Positions 7,016-14,895 of a stretch of 35,110 bases of DNA are shown piece after piece. The number at the start of each line of letters is the position of its first letter. The stretch's first letter is position 1. Below the pieces are notes generated by a model. It was given only the letters and a program-made list of their open reading frames with translations, made no database searches and was not told the origin of the DNA. A program made the translations under genes and the position numbers. This DNA comes from DASPXK01 sp035637315 (GTDB taxonomy: Bacteria; Chloroflexota; UBA6077; JACCZL01): contig DASPXK010000222.1 of the NCBI GenBank assembly GCA_035637315.1, positions 1 to 35,110 on the forward strand, written 5' to 3'.

Positions 7016-8455
7016 TTACCCGGTCGACTTGTTGTATTTGTCGATCGCGGCGCTGATCTCGTCGGCGGCCCGGTTGAGGGCGTCTTGGCTGGACGCCTGG
7101 CCGAGCAGGACCTCCTCGATGGCAGCCTCGATCCGCTGACGCCCCTGAGGGAAGACGCCGAACACGGCCCCCTGGGTGATGCGGTTGATCGGCACCGCCC
7201 GGATCTGGTCGACGGCCGTGTTGAACTGCGGGTACTTGCCGACCCACTCCTTGGAGACCGGGTCGTTGTAGGCGGCCTTGCGGACAGGGTAATAGCCAGT
7301 ATCGGCCTGCCACTGCGCCTGGGCGGCCGCCGAGGTGCTGTACTTCACGAATTCCCAGGCCGCCTGCTGCTCGGAGGCCGGGCGGCTCTTGAGGATATAC
7401 ACGCTCGCTCCGCCGATGATGTTGCCGCCCTCCGCCGGGGCGTTGGCCGGGCGCGGGTAGAACCCGGTCCCCAGCTCGAACTTGCCCTGGCTCGCGTTGA
7501 TGTGGCCGCGCATGCGGGCCGTGCTCTCCACGTACATCGCGCTCTTGCCCGCGTCGAAAGCGGCGGCGTTGTCGTTGGTGCTGCGCCCGAAGTTGCCGAA
7601 ATAGCCGCCGTCCACGCCGGCCTTCCACCAGTCGAGGATCGCCTTGCCCTTGTCGTCGTTGTACGCGGCCTTGGTCGCCTTGCTATCGCGGCCGTTGCCA
7701 TTGTTGACGTACAGGCCACCGCTGACGGCCAGATACTGCTCGAACAGCCAGCCGTAGATGGCCTGGTGGAAACCGTACTGCTGCACCTCGGAGCCGCTCT
7801 TCTTGGTCAGCTTCTTGGCGTACTCGGTAACCTCGTCAAACGTCTTGGGTGGCTTATTCGGGTCCAAGCCGGCGGCCTTGAAGGCGTCCTTGTTGTAGTA
7901 CAGGATCGACGAGCTGGTATTGAACGGCATCCCGTACAGCTTCTCGTCCAGCTTGTAGTACGCGAGCACGTTCTGCTCGAAGTCCGACGTGTCGAGCTTC
8001 TCCTTGTCCATGAACTCCTGCATGGGGACAACTTCGCCGCTGTCGACCATGAAGCGCATGCCGATGTCATAGACCTGGATCAGGGCCGGGGCGCTGTTCG
8101 AGGCCAGCGCCGTCTTGAGCTTGGCCAGCGCGTCGTCGTAGGTGCCCTGAAAGATCGCCTCGCCGCTGGTCTGGCTCTGGCTTTTGTTGTAGTTATCGAC
8201 CATTCTCTGAACGGCCTCGCCGTTCGCCCCGCCCATCGCGTGCCAGAAGACGATCTTGCCGCCGGCAGCCGGCTTCTGAGCCGGGGCTGCCTGAGCTGGC
8301 GCCGTCGCTTGGGGCTGCGCGACCGGCTTGGCCGCTTCGGCCGGCTCGGTCTTGGCTGGCGCGGGCGGCGGGGCGGCTGGCGCGCAAGCGGTGACGGCCA
8401 TCGTGGCCAGCGTCAGGGCCAGGAAACGCCGGCGCGGCATCAGATGTGTTGCCAT
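7016..8455 (-). CDS. Carbohydrate ABC transporter substrate-binding lipoprotein (family 1)
   Basis: 479 residues from ATG 8455, which has GAGGAGAG just upstream. The N-terminus P-R-R-R-F-L-A-L-T is Tat-like and ends in a lipobox with Cys24 (A-V-T-A-C), followed by a Pro/Ala linker to about residue 65. The mature part starts G-G-K-I-V-F-W-H-A-M-G-G, the usual opening of family 1 (UgpB/MalE-like) binding proteins, and contains G-M-P-F-N-T-S-S-S-I-L-Y-Y-N-K-D, the typical ligand-lobe signature, plus W-E-F-V-K-Y near the C-terminus. The ligand may be a glycerol-phosphate derivative or a sugar. It is the last gene of the minus-strand unit and one of two binding proteins that flank a single permease pair; the first is at 10501. 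No ATPase lies nearby. Confidence 0.9.
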   Translation of the reverse strand: MATHLMPRRRFLALTLATMAVTACAPAAPPPAPAKTEPAEAAKPVAQPQATAPAQAAPAQKPAAGGKIVFWHAMGGANGEAVQRMVDNYNKSQSQTSGEAIFQGTYDDALAKLKTALASNSAPALIQVYDIGMRFMVDSGEVVPMQEFMDKEKLDTSDFEQNVLAYYKLDEKLYGMPFNTSSSILYYNKDAFKAAGLDPNKPPKTFDEVTEYAKKLTKKSGSEVQQYGFHQAIYGWLFEQYLAVSGGLYVNNGNGRDSKATKAAYNDDKGKAILDWWKAGVDGGYFGNFGRSTNDNAAAFDAGKSAMYVESTARMRGHINASQGKFELGTGFYPRPANAPAEGGNIIGGASVYILKSRPASEQQAAWEFVKYSTSAAAQAQWQADTGYYPVRKAAYNDPVSKEWVGKYPQFNTAVDQIRAVPINRITQGAVFGVFPQGRQRIEAAIEEVLLGQASSQDALNRAADEISAAIDKYNKSTG

Positions 8456-8524
8456 GATCTCTCTCCTCGTCGATGTATCGATGCGCTCATTGAACGCTTC
8501 GCGCGAGCCCACGTCAAGCTTGGC

Positions 8525-9415
8525 TCAGCCTTTGATCGCCCCGGCGGTCAGGCCACGGACGAGCTGGCGCTGGCCCAGGACCAGAAGGAGGATCGTCGGG
8601 ATGACCACGATCACCACGCCCGCCATGACCAGCCCCCAACGCAGGGACTCTTCGAATCTAAGCTGGACGATGCCAACCTGCACGGTTCGCATGATCGGCT
8701 GGTTGGTGACGAGCAGCGGCCAGAAGTACTGGTTCCAGGTTGCTAGGAAGCTATAGACGGCCAGGGTCCCGAGCGCCGGCCGGCTGAGCGGTAGGACGAT
8801 CTGCCAGAGAAAACGGAATCGGCTGGCGCCGTCCACGACCGCGGCGTCGTACAGATCCCGCGGGAGCTGGAGAAAGCTCTGGCGCAGGAGAAATGTTCCG
8901 AACCCGGTCGCCATGAACGGCACCGCCAGCCCCTGGTAGGTGTCCACCCACTGGAGGTCGCGAATCGTGAGGTAGTTGGGGATGATCGTGGCTTCCCAGG
9001 GCACCATCAACGTGGCCAGGAAGGTCAGAAACAAGACGCTCTTGCCGGGGAACGGGAGGAAGGCAAAGGCGTAGGCGGCCAGGCTGGCGGTTACCAGCTG
9101 GCCGATAACCACGGCGGTGGAGACGACAAAGCTGTTGAGCAGGTAGTGGAAGATTGGCAGCGGCGAGCCCGGCCGTAGCGCGCGGTCGAAGACCTCCCGG
9201 TAGTTCGCCAGAGTGGCGTTGGCCGGCAGAATCGGGGGTGGAAACGAGGTGATGTCGCGCTCGACCATGAAGCTATAGCTCAGGGCGATCAGAAGCGGGA
9301 ACGCGACTGCGATCGACGTGAGACTGAGCAGCGCGTACAGCCCCAGCCGGCGGCCCAGCTCGGGCGAGTTCGTTCGGTCGCCGAGCCGAGTCAGGGCCAT
9401 CTGAACGGCGCTCAC
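8525..9415 (-). CDS. ABC transporter permease, MalG/UgpE type
   Basis: 296 residues with six hydrophobic segments. The cytoplasmic EAA loop is at residues 190-213 (D-A-A-V-V-D-G-A-S-R-F then I-V-L-P-L-S-R-P), the site that docks the ATPase. The conserved N-S-F-V-V-S-T segment precedes it, as in MalG-like proteins. The assigned GTG start (9413-9415) overlaps the stop of the upstream permease as GTGA; an ATG at 9400 is an alternative that would shorten the product by five residues. It forms the inner-membrane channel with the 9412-10350 product. The unit lacks its own ATPase, which is common for CUT1 systems that share one MsmK/UgpC-like subunit. Confidence 0.92.
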   Translation of the reverse strand: MSAVQMALTRLGDRTNSPELGRRLGLYALLSLTSIAVAFPLLIALSYSFMVERDITSFPPPILPANATLANYREVFDRALRPGSPLPIFHYLLNSFVVSTAVVIGQLVTASLAAYAFAFLPFPGKSVLFLTFLATLMVPWEATIIPNYLTIRDLQWVDTYQGLAVPFMATGFGTFLLRQSFLQLPRDLYDAAVVDGASRFRFLWQIVLPLSRPALGTLAVYSFLATWNQYFWPLLVTNQPIMRTVQVGIVQLRFEESLRWGLVMAGVVIVVIPTILLLVLGQRQLVRGLTAGAIKG

Positions 9416-10350
9416 TGGTAGTGGACCCGCCGCTCGACGACGCCGAACTGGACGAGCGTGAGCGCCAGAATGATCGTGAAGAGCACCAGCGCCTGAGCGC
9501 TGGCGAAGCCGAACTGGAAGTTGACGAAGGCGTCTAGATAGATGCTGTAGACGAGCACGTTGGTGGCGTCGACGGGCCCACCACGCGTCAGGGCGTGGAT
9601 CTGGGTGAAGGCCTGAAAGACGTGGATGATGTTGACCACTAGCAGGAAGAACAATGACGGCGACAGCATCGGGATGGTGATGTGACGAAAGATCTTCAGG
9701 CCTGCCGCGCCGTCGATCTTGGCGCTCTCATACAGCTCCTCTGGGATGCTCTGGAGCCCCGCCAGCAGCACGATCATGTTGAAGCCCAGCGTGGCCCAGA
9801 TGGTGACGAGCGAGACGGACACCAGCGCCGACGAAGGATCGGTCAGCCAGGCCGGGCCGCGGACGCCAATGGATCCGAGCAGGTAGTTGAAGAGTCCGAT
9901 GCTCGGGTTGAGCATCAGTGCCCAGATCGTCGCCGCGACCGCGAGCGATACGGCGATCGTCGAGCTGAAGAACGTCCGAAAGACGTTGATCCCGCGAAGC
10001 CGCCTATTGGCCAGCACGGCCAGCAGGAGGGCGATCACGATCCCGCCTGGGACCGTATACAGCGCGAATTGGAAGGTCGTCAGGAGACTTCGGTGAAAGG
10101 CCGGGCTGGTGGCCAGCTCGACGTAATGGTCCAGCCCGGCGAAGCCGCGGGGATTGCCGACCGGGTTGGTGTAGAAGAGGCTCAGATAGACCGTTCTGGC
10201 GAGCGGGATGAAGACGAAGACGGCGAACAGGAGCAACGAGGGCGCGAGGTAGAGCAGCGCCTCGATGAGATCACGAGCGCCGCGTGCGCGCCTCTTTCGG
10301 ATGGCCGCGGCGCCGAGGCGGCCGATGGTGGCGGTCTGAACTTGGGTCAT
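9412..10350 (-). CDS. ABC transporter permease, MalF/UgpA type
   Basis: 312 residues, six hydrophobic segments. It has a basic cytoplasmic N-terminus (R-K-R-R-A-R-G-A-R) and an EAA loop at 208-231 (E-S-A-K-I-D-G-A-A-G then I-T-I-P-M-L-S-P). Length and layout fit the first permease of CUT1 carbohydrate importers, the partner of the MalG-type product it overlaps. No clear ribosome site precedes ATG 10350: the bases before it are the end of an AGGCCAGG octamer array (10359-10398), so translation may depend on the upstream gene or on RNA structure. That spacer is one of the four inverted short-unit arrays in this window. Confidence 0.92.
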   Translation of the reverse strand: MTQVQTATIGRLGAAAIRKRRARGARDLIEALLYLAPSLLLFAVFVFIPLARTVYLSLFYTNPVGNPRGFAGLDHYVELATSPAFHRSLLTTFQFALYTVPGGIVIALLLAVLANRRLRGINVFRTFFSSTIAVSLAVAATIWALMLNPSIGLFNYLLGSIGVRGPAWLTDPSSALVSVSLVTIWATLGFNMIVLLAGLQSIPEELYESAKIDGAAGLKIFRHITIPMLSPSLFFLLVVNIIHVFQAFTQIHALTRGGPVDATNVLVYSIYLDAFVNFQFGFASAQALVLFTIILALTLVQFGVVERRVHYQ

Positions 10351-10356
10351 TGAGGA

Positions 10357-10500
10357 GTAGGCCAGGAGGCCAGGAGGCCAGTAGGCCAGGAGGCCAGCAG
10401 TTGAGGAGACGGGCCAGCGAGCATAGCACAGCCGGCTCCCAATACGGGACGCCCCCGGATGACCCGGGAGCGTCCTGACCCTGGCCCCTGGCCCCTGGCC
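10357..10500. repeat. Inverted short-unit array filling the spacer between a binding protein and its permease (locus A)
   Basis: In the transcribed (minus) direction the stop codon at 10501-10503 is immediately followed by about 3.5 units of a 7-bp repeat, plus-strand ctggccc, at 10481-10500 with a degenerate unit at 10474-10480. After about 75 bases of non-repeat sequence an inverted arm appears: five 8-bp units aggccagg/aggccagt/aggccagc at 10359-10398, ending a few bases before the permease start at 10350. The arms are complementary through the shared ggccag core, so the spacer transcript can fold back. The same geometry with other unit sequences occurs at 23339-23562, 24488-24564 and 34638-34688. 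Confidence 0.75.
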
Positions 10501-11955
10501 TTACATCTCGTAGACCTGCTTCAGCTCGCCCTCGGCCCACTTGGCGGCGGACTCGGGCGGGTCGCCCTGAGCGCCCTTGGCGAACATGTCCACGATGATG
10601 TACTTGGACCATGCCAGGCTCGCCTTCTGGTTGGGCGGCCCAGGCCAGCCGACGGTGCGGGCGTTCTTGCCGATCTCGCGGAAAACCTGGACGATCGGCG
10701 GGAACTTGTCCCAGCCCATGCCATCATCGAATTTCTGGGTGATGCCGCCAACGTAGCTCTGCTGGAGCTGGAACCACGGGCCCCACACCTCCGGCTTCAT
10801 CGACCAGCGCAGGAACTCCTTGGCGGCGTCGATGTTCTTGCTGTACTTCATCACCGAGTACGAGTCGAACCCCGGAAGCAGGGCAATACCCTTCGGCCCG
10901 GCCGGATGCAGGTTGAGCCCGATGTCGTCGAAGAACGGCTGTTTGTCGTTCTTCGCCGCCCACCAGATGCTGGCGCCGTTCAGGGTGGATGAGATCGTCT
11001 CGGCCAGGAAAGCGCGGTTGTTGGAGGTGTCGTCCCAGGACAGGCCCGTCTCGTCGTAGGCGTCCTTCCAGGCGGTCTGCATCGCCTTGACCGCGGCGAT
11101 CGTCTCAGGCGAGTTGATCGCCACCTTACCCTGCTCGTCGACCTCCCGCCCACCATACGCCCAGAGCATCGAGTAGCACCAACCAGGCGGATCGCCAAAG
11201 CTGTGCCCGAGCGCCTGTCCGAACGGGCGGCCCTTGGCCTTGAGCTTCTTGCCGACGTCGTGATATTCCTCGTAGGTCTTGGGGAACGCCTCGGAGCCGA
11301 CCTCCTTGAACCACGACTTCCGCCAGTGGATAACGCCGCCCCCAAAGTCGTGCGGCATGGTCAAGTACTTGCCATCTACCTTGCTGTACGCCTCGATGGC
11401 TGGGAAGAAGTCGCCCCACTGCTTCTTCAGCTCCTCGGCGACGTCCGAGACGTCGACGACGCCGTCCTTGTAGAGATAGGTCCAGTTGTCGCGGAAGCCG
11501 ATGACGTCCGGCCCCGAACCGCTCTGTATGGCCGCCGCGGTCTTGGGCTGGATCTGGTTGGCGTCGATGAACTCGATGGTCACGGTGGCGCCGGTGTCCT
11601 TCATGAAGCCGTCTTCGATCTGCTTCTGGAAGAAGGGGTCGGCGTCCTTGATGAAGCTCGACCACTGGAGCACGGACAGGCTGACTCCCTTGAGACTGAC
11701 CGGTGCCTTGGCGGCGGGCGCTGTCGTGGCCGCGGGCGCGGCCGGCTTGGCGGCCTCGGCTGGCTTGGGTGGCGACGTCGGCGCAACCGGCGCCGCCGGC
11801 TTGGGCGCTTCGGTCGGTTTAGGAGCTGGCGCTTGAGTGGCGCCGCCGCAGGCGCTCAACAACAGCAGGCCGGTCGTTCCAACCGCTGCCTGGAGAAACC
11901 CGCGCCGGGTGAGTGTGCGCGGCGCGCGGGAGCCGCGCTTGTCAGCGCTTGCCAT
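10501..11955 (-). CDS. ABC transporter substrate-binding lipoprotein (family 1), first gene of the unit
   Basis: 484 residues from ATG 11955 with AGGAGG 6 bases upstream. The N-terminus has the Tat pattern T-R-R-G-F-L-Q, a hydrophobic stretch and lipobox L-L-S-A-C (Cys36), then an Ala/Pro/Lys linker to about residue 85. The mature domain has a family 1 fold pattern: L-S-V-L-Q-W-S-S-F, then S-G-S-G-P-D-V-I-G-F, then a hinge-like region and A-K-E-F-L-R-W near the C-terminus. Many Trp and Tyr residues in the second half suit a sugar site. It differs clearly from the second binding protein at 7016, so one permease pair may accept two ligands. A promoter with TTGACA at 12045-12050 fits transcription from here through the whole minus-strand unit. 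Confidence 0.9.
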   Translation of the reverse strand: MASADKRGSRAPRTLTRRGFLQAAVGTTGLLLLSACGGATQAPAPKPTEAPKPAAPVAPTSPPKPAEAAKPAAPAATTAPAAKAPVSLKGVSLSVLQWSSFIKDADPFFQKQIEDGFMKDTGATVTIEFIDANQIQPKTAAAIQSGSGPDVIGFRDNWTYLYKDGVVDVSDVAEELKKQWGDFFPAIEAYSKVDGKYLTMPHDFGGGVIHWRKSWFKEVGSEAFPKTYEEYHDVGKKLKAKGRPFGQALGHSFGDPPGWCYSMLWAYGGREVDEQGKVAINSPETIAAVKAMQTAWKDAYDETGLSWDDTSNNRAFLAETISSTLNGASIWWAAKNDKQPFFDDIGLNLHPAGPKGIALLPGFDSYSVMKYSKNIDAAKEFLRWSMKPEVWGPWFQLQQSYVGGITQKFDDGMGWDKFPPIVQVFREIGKNARTVGWPGPPNQKASLAWSKYIIVDMFAKGAQGDPPESAAKWAEGELKQVYEM

Positions 11956-12021
11956 GACGTCCTCCTGTACGGCCTGCCTCAGATTGGGCCACGGTCCCGG
12001 CCGGACCGCGGCTTCTGGAGT

Positions 12022-12050
12022 AGGGTATGCGGGCGCGCCATCGGTGTCAA
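12022..12050 (-). promoter_or_regulatory. Sigma-70-like promoter of the carbohydrate ABC unit
   Basis: On the minus strand TTGACA (12045-12050), 17-bp spacer, TACCCT (12022-12027), 66 bases upstream of the binding-protein start at 11955. The -35 is perfect, the -10 weak, which would suit activator or repressor control. No operator palindrome could be supported. Confidence 0.5.
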
Positions 12051-12077
12051 CAGAACCAATGTTCTTTGCGCAACCGG

Positions 12078-12629
12078 TCAGGGCTGGAGCCCCAGCTCCG
12101 CCGCGACCGGCTTCAACGAATCGACGACGAACTGGATGTGCTCGTCCGGATCCCAATCGAGCTCCTCGAAGGAAGTGTAGATCTCTTCGCGCACCACGCC
12201 GCGCGCGAAGCTTTTGTCCTTGAGCTTCTTGCGGACTCGGGCGGGGGTGACGTTGGACAGACTCTTGCCATAGACGAGAGCGCACGCGGTGATGAAGCCG
12301 GTCAGCTCGTCGACGGCGAAGATCGTCTTCTTGAGTGGAGTGTCGCGGGCAACGCCCGTAAAGGCGGCATGGGCCAGGACCCCCTCGACGATCTCCTCGG
12401 GCCAGCCGGCCTCGCGAAGGATGCGCGCACCAAAGTACGGGTGCTCGTCCGGATGGGCTTCGTAGTCGAAGTCATGAAGGATACCGACCATGGCCCAGGT
12501 CTCCTCGTCGGCACCGTACTTGCGACTGTAGGCCCGCATCGCCGCCTCGACCGCCAGCCCGTGTTTGCGGAGCTGGTCGCTCTTGGTGTGCTCGTGGAGC
12601 AACGCGATCGCGTCATCTCGTGTTGGCAC
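12078..12629 (-). CDS. HD-domain hydrolase
   Basis: 183 residues from GTG 12629, chosen because recognisable sequence begins right there (P-T-R-D-D-A-I-A-L-L-H-E-H); the frame is open upstream to 12743 without homology. HD-domain metal ligands are visible: H in L-R-K-H-G-L-A-V-E, then G-I-L-H-D-F-D-Y-E-A-H-P-D-E-H with the HD doublet, and V-L-A-H-A further on. Proteins of this type (HDIG family) hydrolyse phosphate esters of nucleotides or related compounds in the cytoplasm. The substrate is unknown. The gene stands alone on the minus strand, ending before the ABC promoter at 12050; a large hairpin repeat lies upstream at 12802-12866. Confidence 0.8.
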   Translation of the reverse strand: MPTRDDAIALLHEHTKSDQLRKHGLAVEAAMRAYSRKYGADEETWAMVGILHDFDYEAHPDEHPYFGARILREAGWPEEIVEGVLAHAAFTGVARDTPLKKTIFAVDELTGFITACALVYGKSLSNVTPARVRKKLKDKSFARGVVREEIYTSFEELDWDPDEHIQFVVDSLKPVAAELGLQP

Positions 12630-12801
12630 GGCGTTCGACCCCTTACCCGTCAATGCTCGCGGCCCACCGATCGTCGCCGCCCATCGGAAGCTCGGCGCTA
12701 CCAGCATGCTAGCAAACCTGTCCCTTGCTCGTGCTGGTCGCACGAAACTCTCTCAAAGCAACCTCACGAAAGGCGCATCTGGCTACTCGCGACTCGTCCT
12801 C

Positions 12802-12866
12802 GCATGCCCTCAGCCCCTGGCCCCCTCTCCCAAGGTTGGGAGAGGGGGTTGGGGGTGAGGGCATGC
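12802..12866. repeat. Large near-perfect GC-rich hairpin repeat
   Basis: Left arm 12802-12833, two-base loop, right arm 12836-12866. Ends gcatgccctca / tgagggcatgc and centre ccccctctcccaa / ttgggagaggggg are exactly complementary, with small mismatches between. It lies between the HD gene and the metallopeptidase, both on the minus strand, and could also stop read-through. It shares its c-rich/g-rich style with 1510-1615. Confidence 0.7.
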
Positions 12867-12893
12867 ACGCGCGACTAACTGCGCCCGACTCGA

Positions 12894-14096
12894 TTAGGCG
12901 TCGCCAACCGCGCGGGCGAGATCATCCCCGCTCGTCAGTCGCGCAACGCGGCGCAGAAACTCGCCAAGCGATGAACTGTTGTCTCGCAGTCGCCGCAGAC
13001 GGCCGGGGATCGGACTGGCGCCGGCAGCGCTGTCGCCGTAGCTGCCGTAGAAGGCGAAATACGCCTGATTGAGCTTCCGGATCTCGTAGCCGGACGCGGC
13101 CAGATCGTCTCGCCGCTCCCGCATGTAGGCCTCGGCCTCCTCGACGTGGCCGGCCGCCAGCAGCTCGTCGACTCGGAGGCGGGCGGCACGAATCAGCGAG
13201 CGAAAGTCGCGCCCGGTCTGGCGCCCGACCTGTTCCGGGCGACCTGGATCGGCCCTCTGGTAGCTCGCGTCCTCCAGTCTGAGCTGGTCGGCGAGACGCT
13301 CGCCAAGCTCGCGCGAGGCCATGTCGGCGGCCGTCTCGTTGATCATCCGCGCGGCCTGGCTGCTCCAGTAGGCCCTTCCGAGCGGATGAAAGAAGAAGTA
13401 GCCATGGATCCATTCGTGTGCGACGCCGATCATGGCGTCGAGTGGGCGGTGGTCCTCCAGCACGATCGCGGGATAGGTTGCCAGCCCACCGATAGGCACG
13501 ACCAGTGACGCAACATCCAGGCGCTCCACCTCCGCCTCGAGCGTCTGGGCCTGGCCGACGGTCATGTCTGAGCGGACCAGCTCGGATTGGCTGACGGCGA
13601 TCCTGTCGCGAGGCGAGACGATCAGAACCTGCGGCGGGGCGGTGAAGCTGAAGCTCACTGGGGGGAATACGATGCCGCTGGTTGGCGCTGTCGAGATCGG
13701 GATGCCGAGGCCCTCCGCCGCGAGGTCGGCCGTCAGAGCCCGCTCGATGGCCGCCTCGGCTTCTGGTCGAAACGGCTCGCGCATGGGCCGCGGGGCGCGG
13801 AAGAAGCGGGCGACGGCCTCACGGGCCGGCGAGTCTATGCCGCCAGCTGGCTCGATCAGGCCCCAAACGAGTCGCCCGCCCCGCTCGCCGAGGCGCCCAA
13901 GCTCCCAGTCCAGGAGCCGAAACGCGTACGGTGCCGTCACCTGTCGAACGCGAAGCTCCGGCGGCGTGCCAGAAAAGACCAGCAGCGAGCCGAGCAGCGC
14001 CCATACGGCCAGGCGTGCCCAGCCACCGACCCGTCCAATGGGCGCCGCACCGAGGGCGGCACTGGTCTGTTTTCGAGCCCCAGCGGCGAGTCGCAT
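12894..14096 (-). CDS. Membrane-anchored putative zinc metallopeptidase
   Basis: 400 residues. One hydrophobic helix near residues 28-43 follows a basic N-terminus, so the main part is likely extracytoplasmic. The catalytic motif is H-E-W-I-H (His227, Glu228, His231) in A-M-I-G-V-A-H-E-W-I-H-G-Y, and N-E-T-A-A-D (Glu254), 23 residues after the second His, would be the third zinc ligand as in gluzincins. The C-terminal third is helical and charged. I know uncharacterised Chloroflexota proteins of this type but no named family. A TAGAAT box (14104-14109, minus) sits only 7 bases before the ATG, implying a leaderless transcript. It diverges from the ECF sigma/anti-sigma pair, so a role in envelope stress is possible, but that is inference from position only. 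Confidence 0.65.
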   Translation of the reverse strand: MRLAAGARKQTSAALGAAPIGRVGGWARLAVWALLGSLLVFSGTPPELRVRQVTAPYAFRLLDWELGRLGERGGRLVWGLIEPAGGIDSPAREAVARFFRAPRPMREPFRPEAEAAIERALTADLAAEGLGIPISTAPTSGIVFPPVSFSFTAPPQVLIVSPRDRIAVSQSELVRSDMTVGQAQTLEAEVERLDVASLVVPIGGLATYPAIVLEDHRPLDAMIGVAHEWIHGYFFFHPLGRAYWSSQAARMINETAADMASRELGERLADQLRLEDASYQRADPGRPEQVGRQTGRDFRSLIRAARLRVDELLAAGHVEEAEAYMRERRDDLAASGYEIRKLNQAYFAFYGSYGDSAAGASPIPGRLRRLRDNSSSLGEFLRRVARLTSGDDLARAVGDA

Positions 14097-14103
14097 CGCT
14101 GTA

Positions 14104-14109
14104 ATTCTA
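14104..14109 (-). promoter_or_regulatory. -10 box for a leaderless start
   Basis: TAGAAT on the minus strand with 7 bases between it and ATG 14096, so transcription would begin at or next to the A of the start codon. No good -35 was seen at 16-18 bp upstream. The intergenic space to the divergent sigma gene is under 100 bases. Confidence 0.4.
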
Positions 14110-14187
14110 CCGTCGAGCCGTGGTTACCCGCCGATTCGGTGTCGTATAGTTGGCGCGCTTACTCGGAAGCCCGTGAGGCGTTCGGCC

Positions 14188-14811
14188 GTGTCCCACGCTG
14201 TCGATCCGAGCGCCGCCGAGGCGCGCGCGCTCGAGGGCGCTCGCCAGGGCGAGCTGGCGGCTTTCAACCAGCTCGTGCTGATGTATCAGACGGCAGTCTT
14301 CAACGTCGCACTGCGCACCCTCGGCAACCCGGACGATGCCGCCGACGCTGCCCAGGAAACGTTCGTCTCCGCGTTCCGAGCCATTCGAGAGTTTCGGGGC
14401 GGTTCGTTCAAAGCCTGGCTGCTGCGGATCACGGTCAACTCATGCTACGACATCGTTCGCCGCCGCCAGCGGCGGCCGGCCAGCTCGCTCGACGAGCTGG
14501 GCGAGCGAGCCGATGGCGATTTTGGGCCCTCGGACCTCAAGCCGGGACCGGAGCAGACTGCCCTGAGCACCGAGACGGCGCGTGCCATCCAGGACGGACT
14601 CGCGACGCTGCCGGCCGAGCAGCGGTTGCTGGTGCTTCTCTGCGACGTCCAGGGCCTCAGCTACGAGGAGGCCGCCGGCGCGACCCAGGTGGCACTGGGG
14701 ACGGTCAAGTCTCGTCTCAGTCGGGCTCGGGCGCGCCTGCGTGACTACCTTCGCGAGCGCGGGGAACTTCCCAGCCACTCCCGGCGTCATATGGAGGAAA
14801 CCGAGTGCTGA
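14188..14811 (+). CDS. ECF-subfamily RNA polymerase sigma factor
   Basis: 207 residues. Sigma region 2 spans about 20-95 with D-D-A-A-D-A-A-Q-E-T-F-V-S-A-F-R-A and F-K-A-W-L-L-R-I-T-V-N. Region 4 is at about 140-195, with L-P-A-E-Q-R, then L-S-Y-E-E-A-A and G-T-V-K-S-R-L-S-R-A-R, the helix-turn-helix that reads the -35. There is no region 3, as expected for ECF factors. The frame is open far upstream but homology begins here; GTG 14188 has gtgagg 9 bases ahead, while an in-frame GTG at 14173 is possible. A TATAGT box at 14145-14150 may be its -10. The next gene is a zinc anti-sigma factor, which would hold this factor at the membrane until a signal arrives. Regulon unknown. Confidence 0.92.
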   Translation: MSHAVDPSAAEARALEGARQGELAAFNQLVLMYQTAVFNVALRTLGNPDDAADAAQETFVSAFRAIREFRGGSFKAWLLRITVNSCYDIVRRRQRRPASSLDELGERADGDFGPSDLKPGPEQTALSTETARAIQDGLATLPAEQRLLVLLCDVQGLSYEEAAGATQVALGTVKSRLSRARARLRDYLRERGELPSHSRRHMEETEC

Positions 14812-14895
14812 TCCGTCGTGTCCGGGAACCGCTGTGGGGCATGCGGCCGGGGCACGCTCGGCGGCCAGAATCCCTTCGAGTGAATCGGCGCGATC

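Noticed and set aside
7085..8746. Open frame of 553 codons opposite the family 1 binding protein
   Set aside because: The minus strand encodes a clear lipoprotein with ribosome site and signatures; the plus frame has low-complexity Leu/Val/Arg sequence only.
13564..14187. N-terminal extension of the ECF sigma factor
   Set aside because: The frame is open but lies opposite the metallopeptidase gene and has no sigma homology; family length fits the start at 14188 (or 14173).
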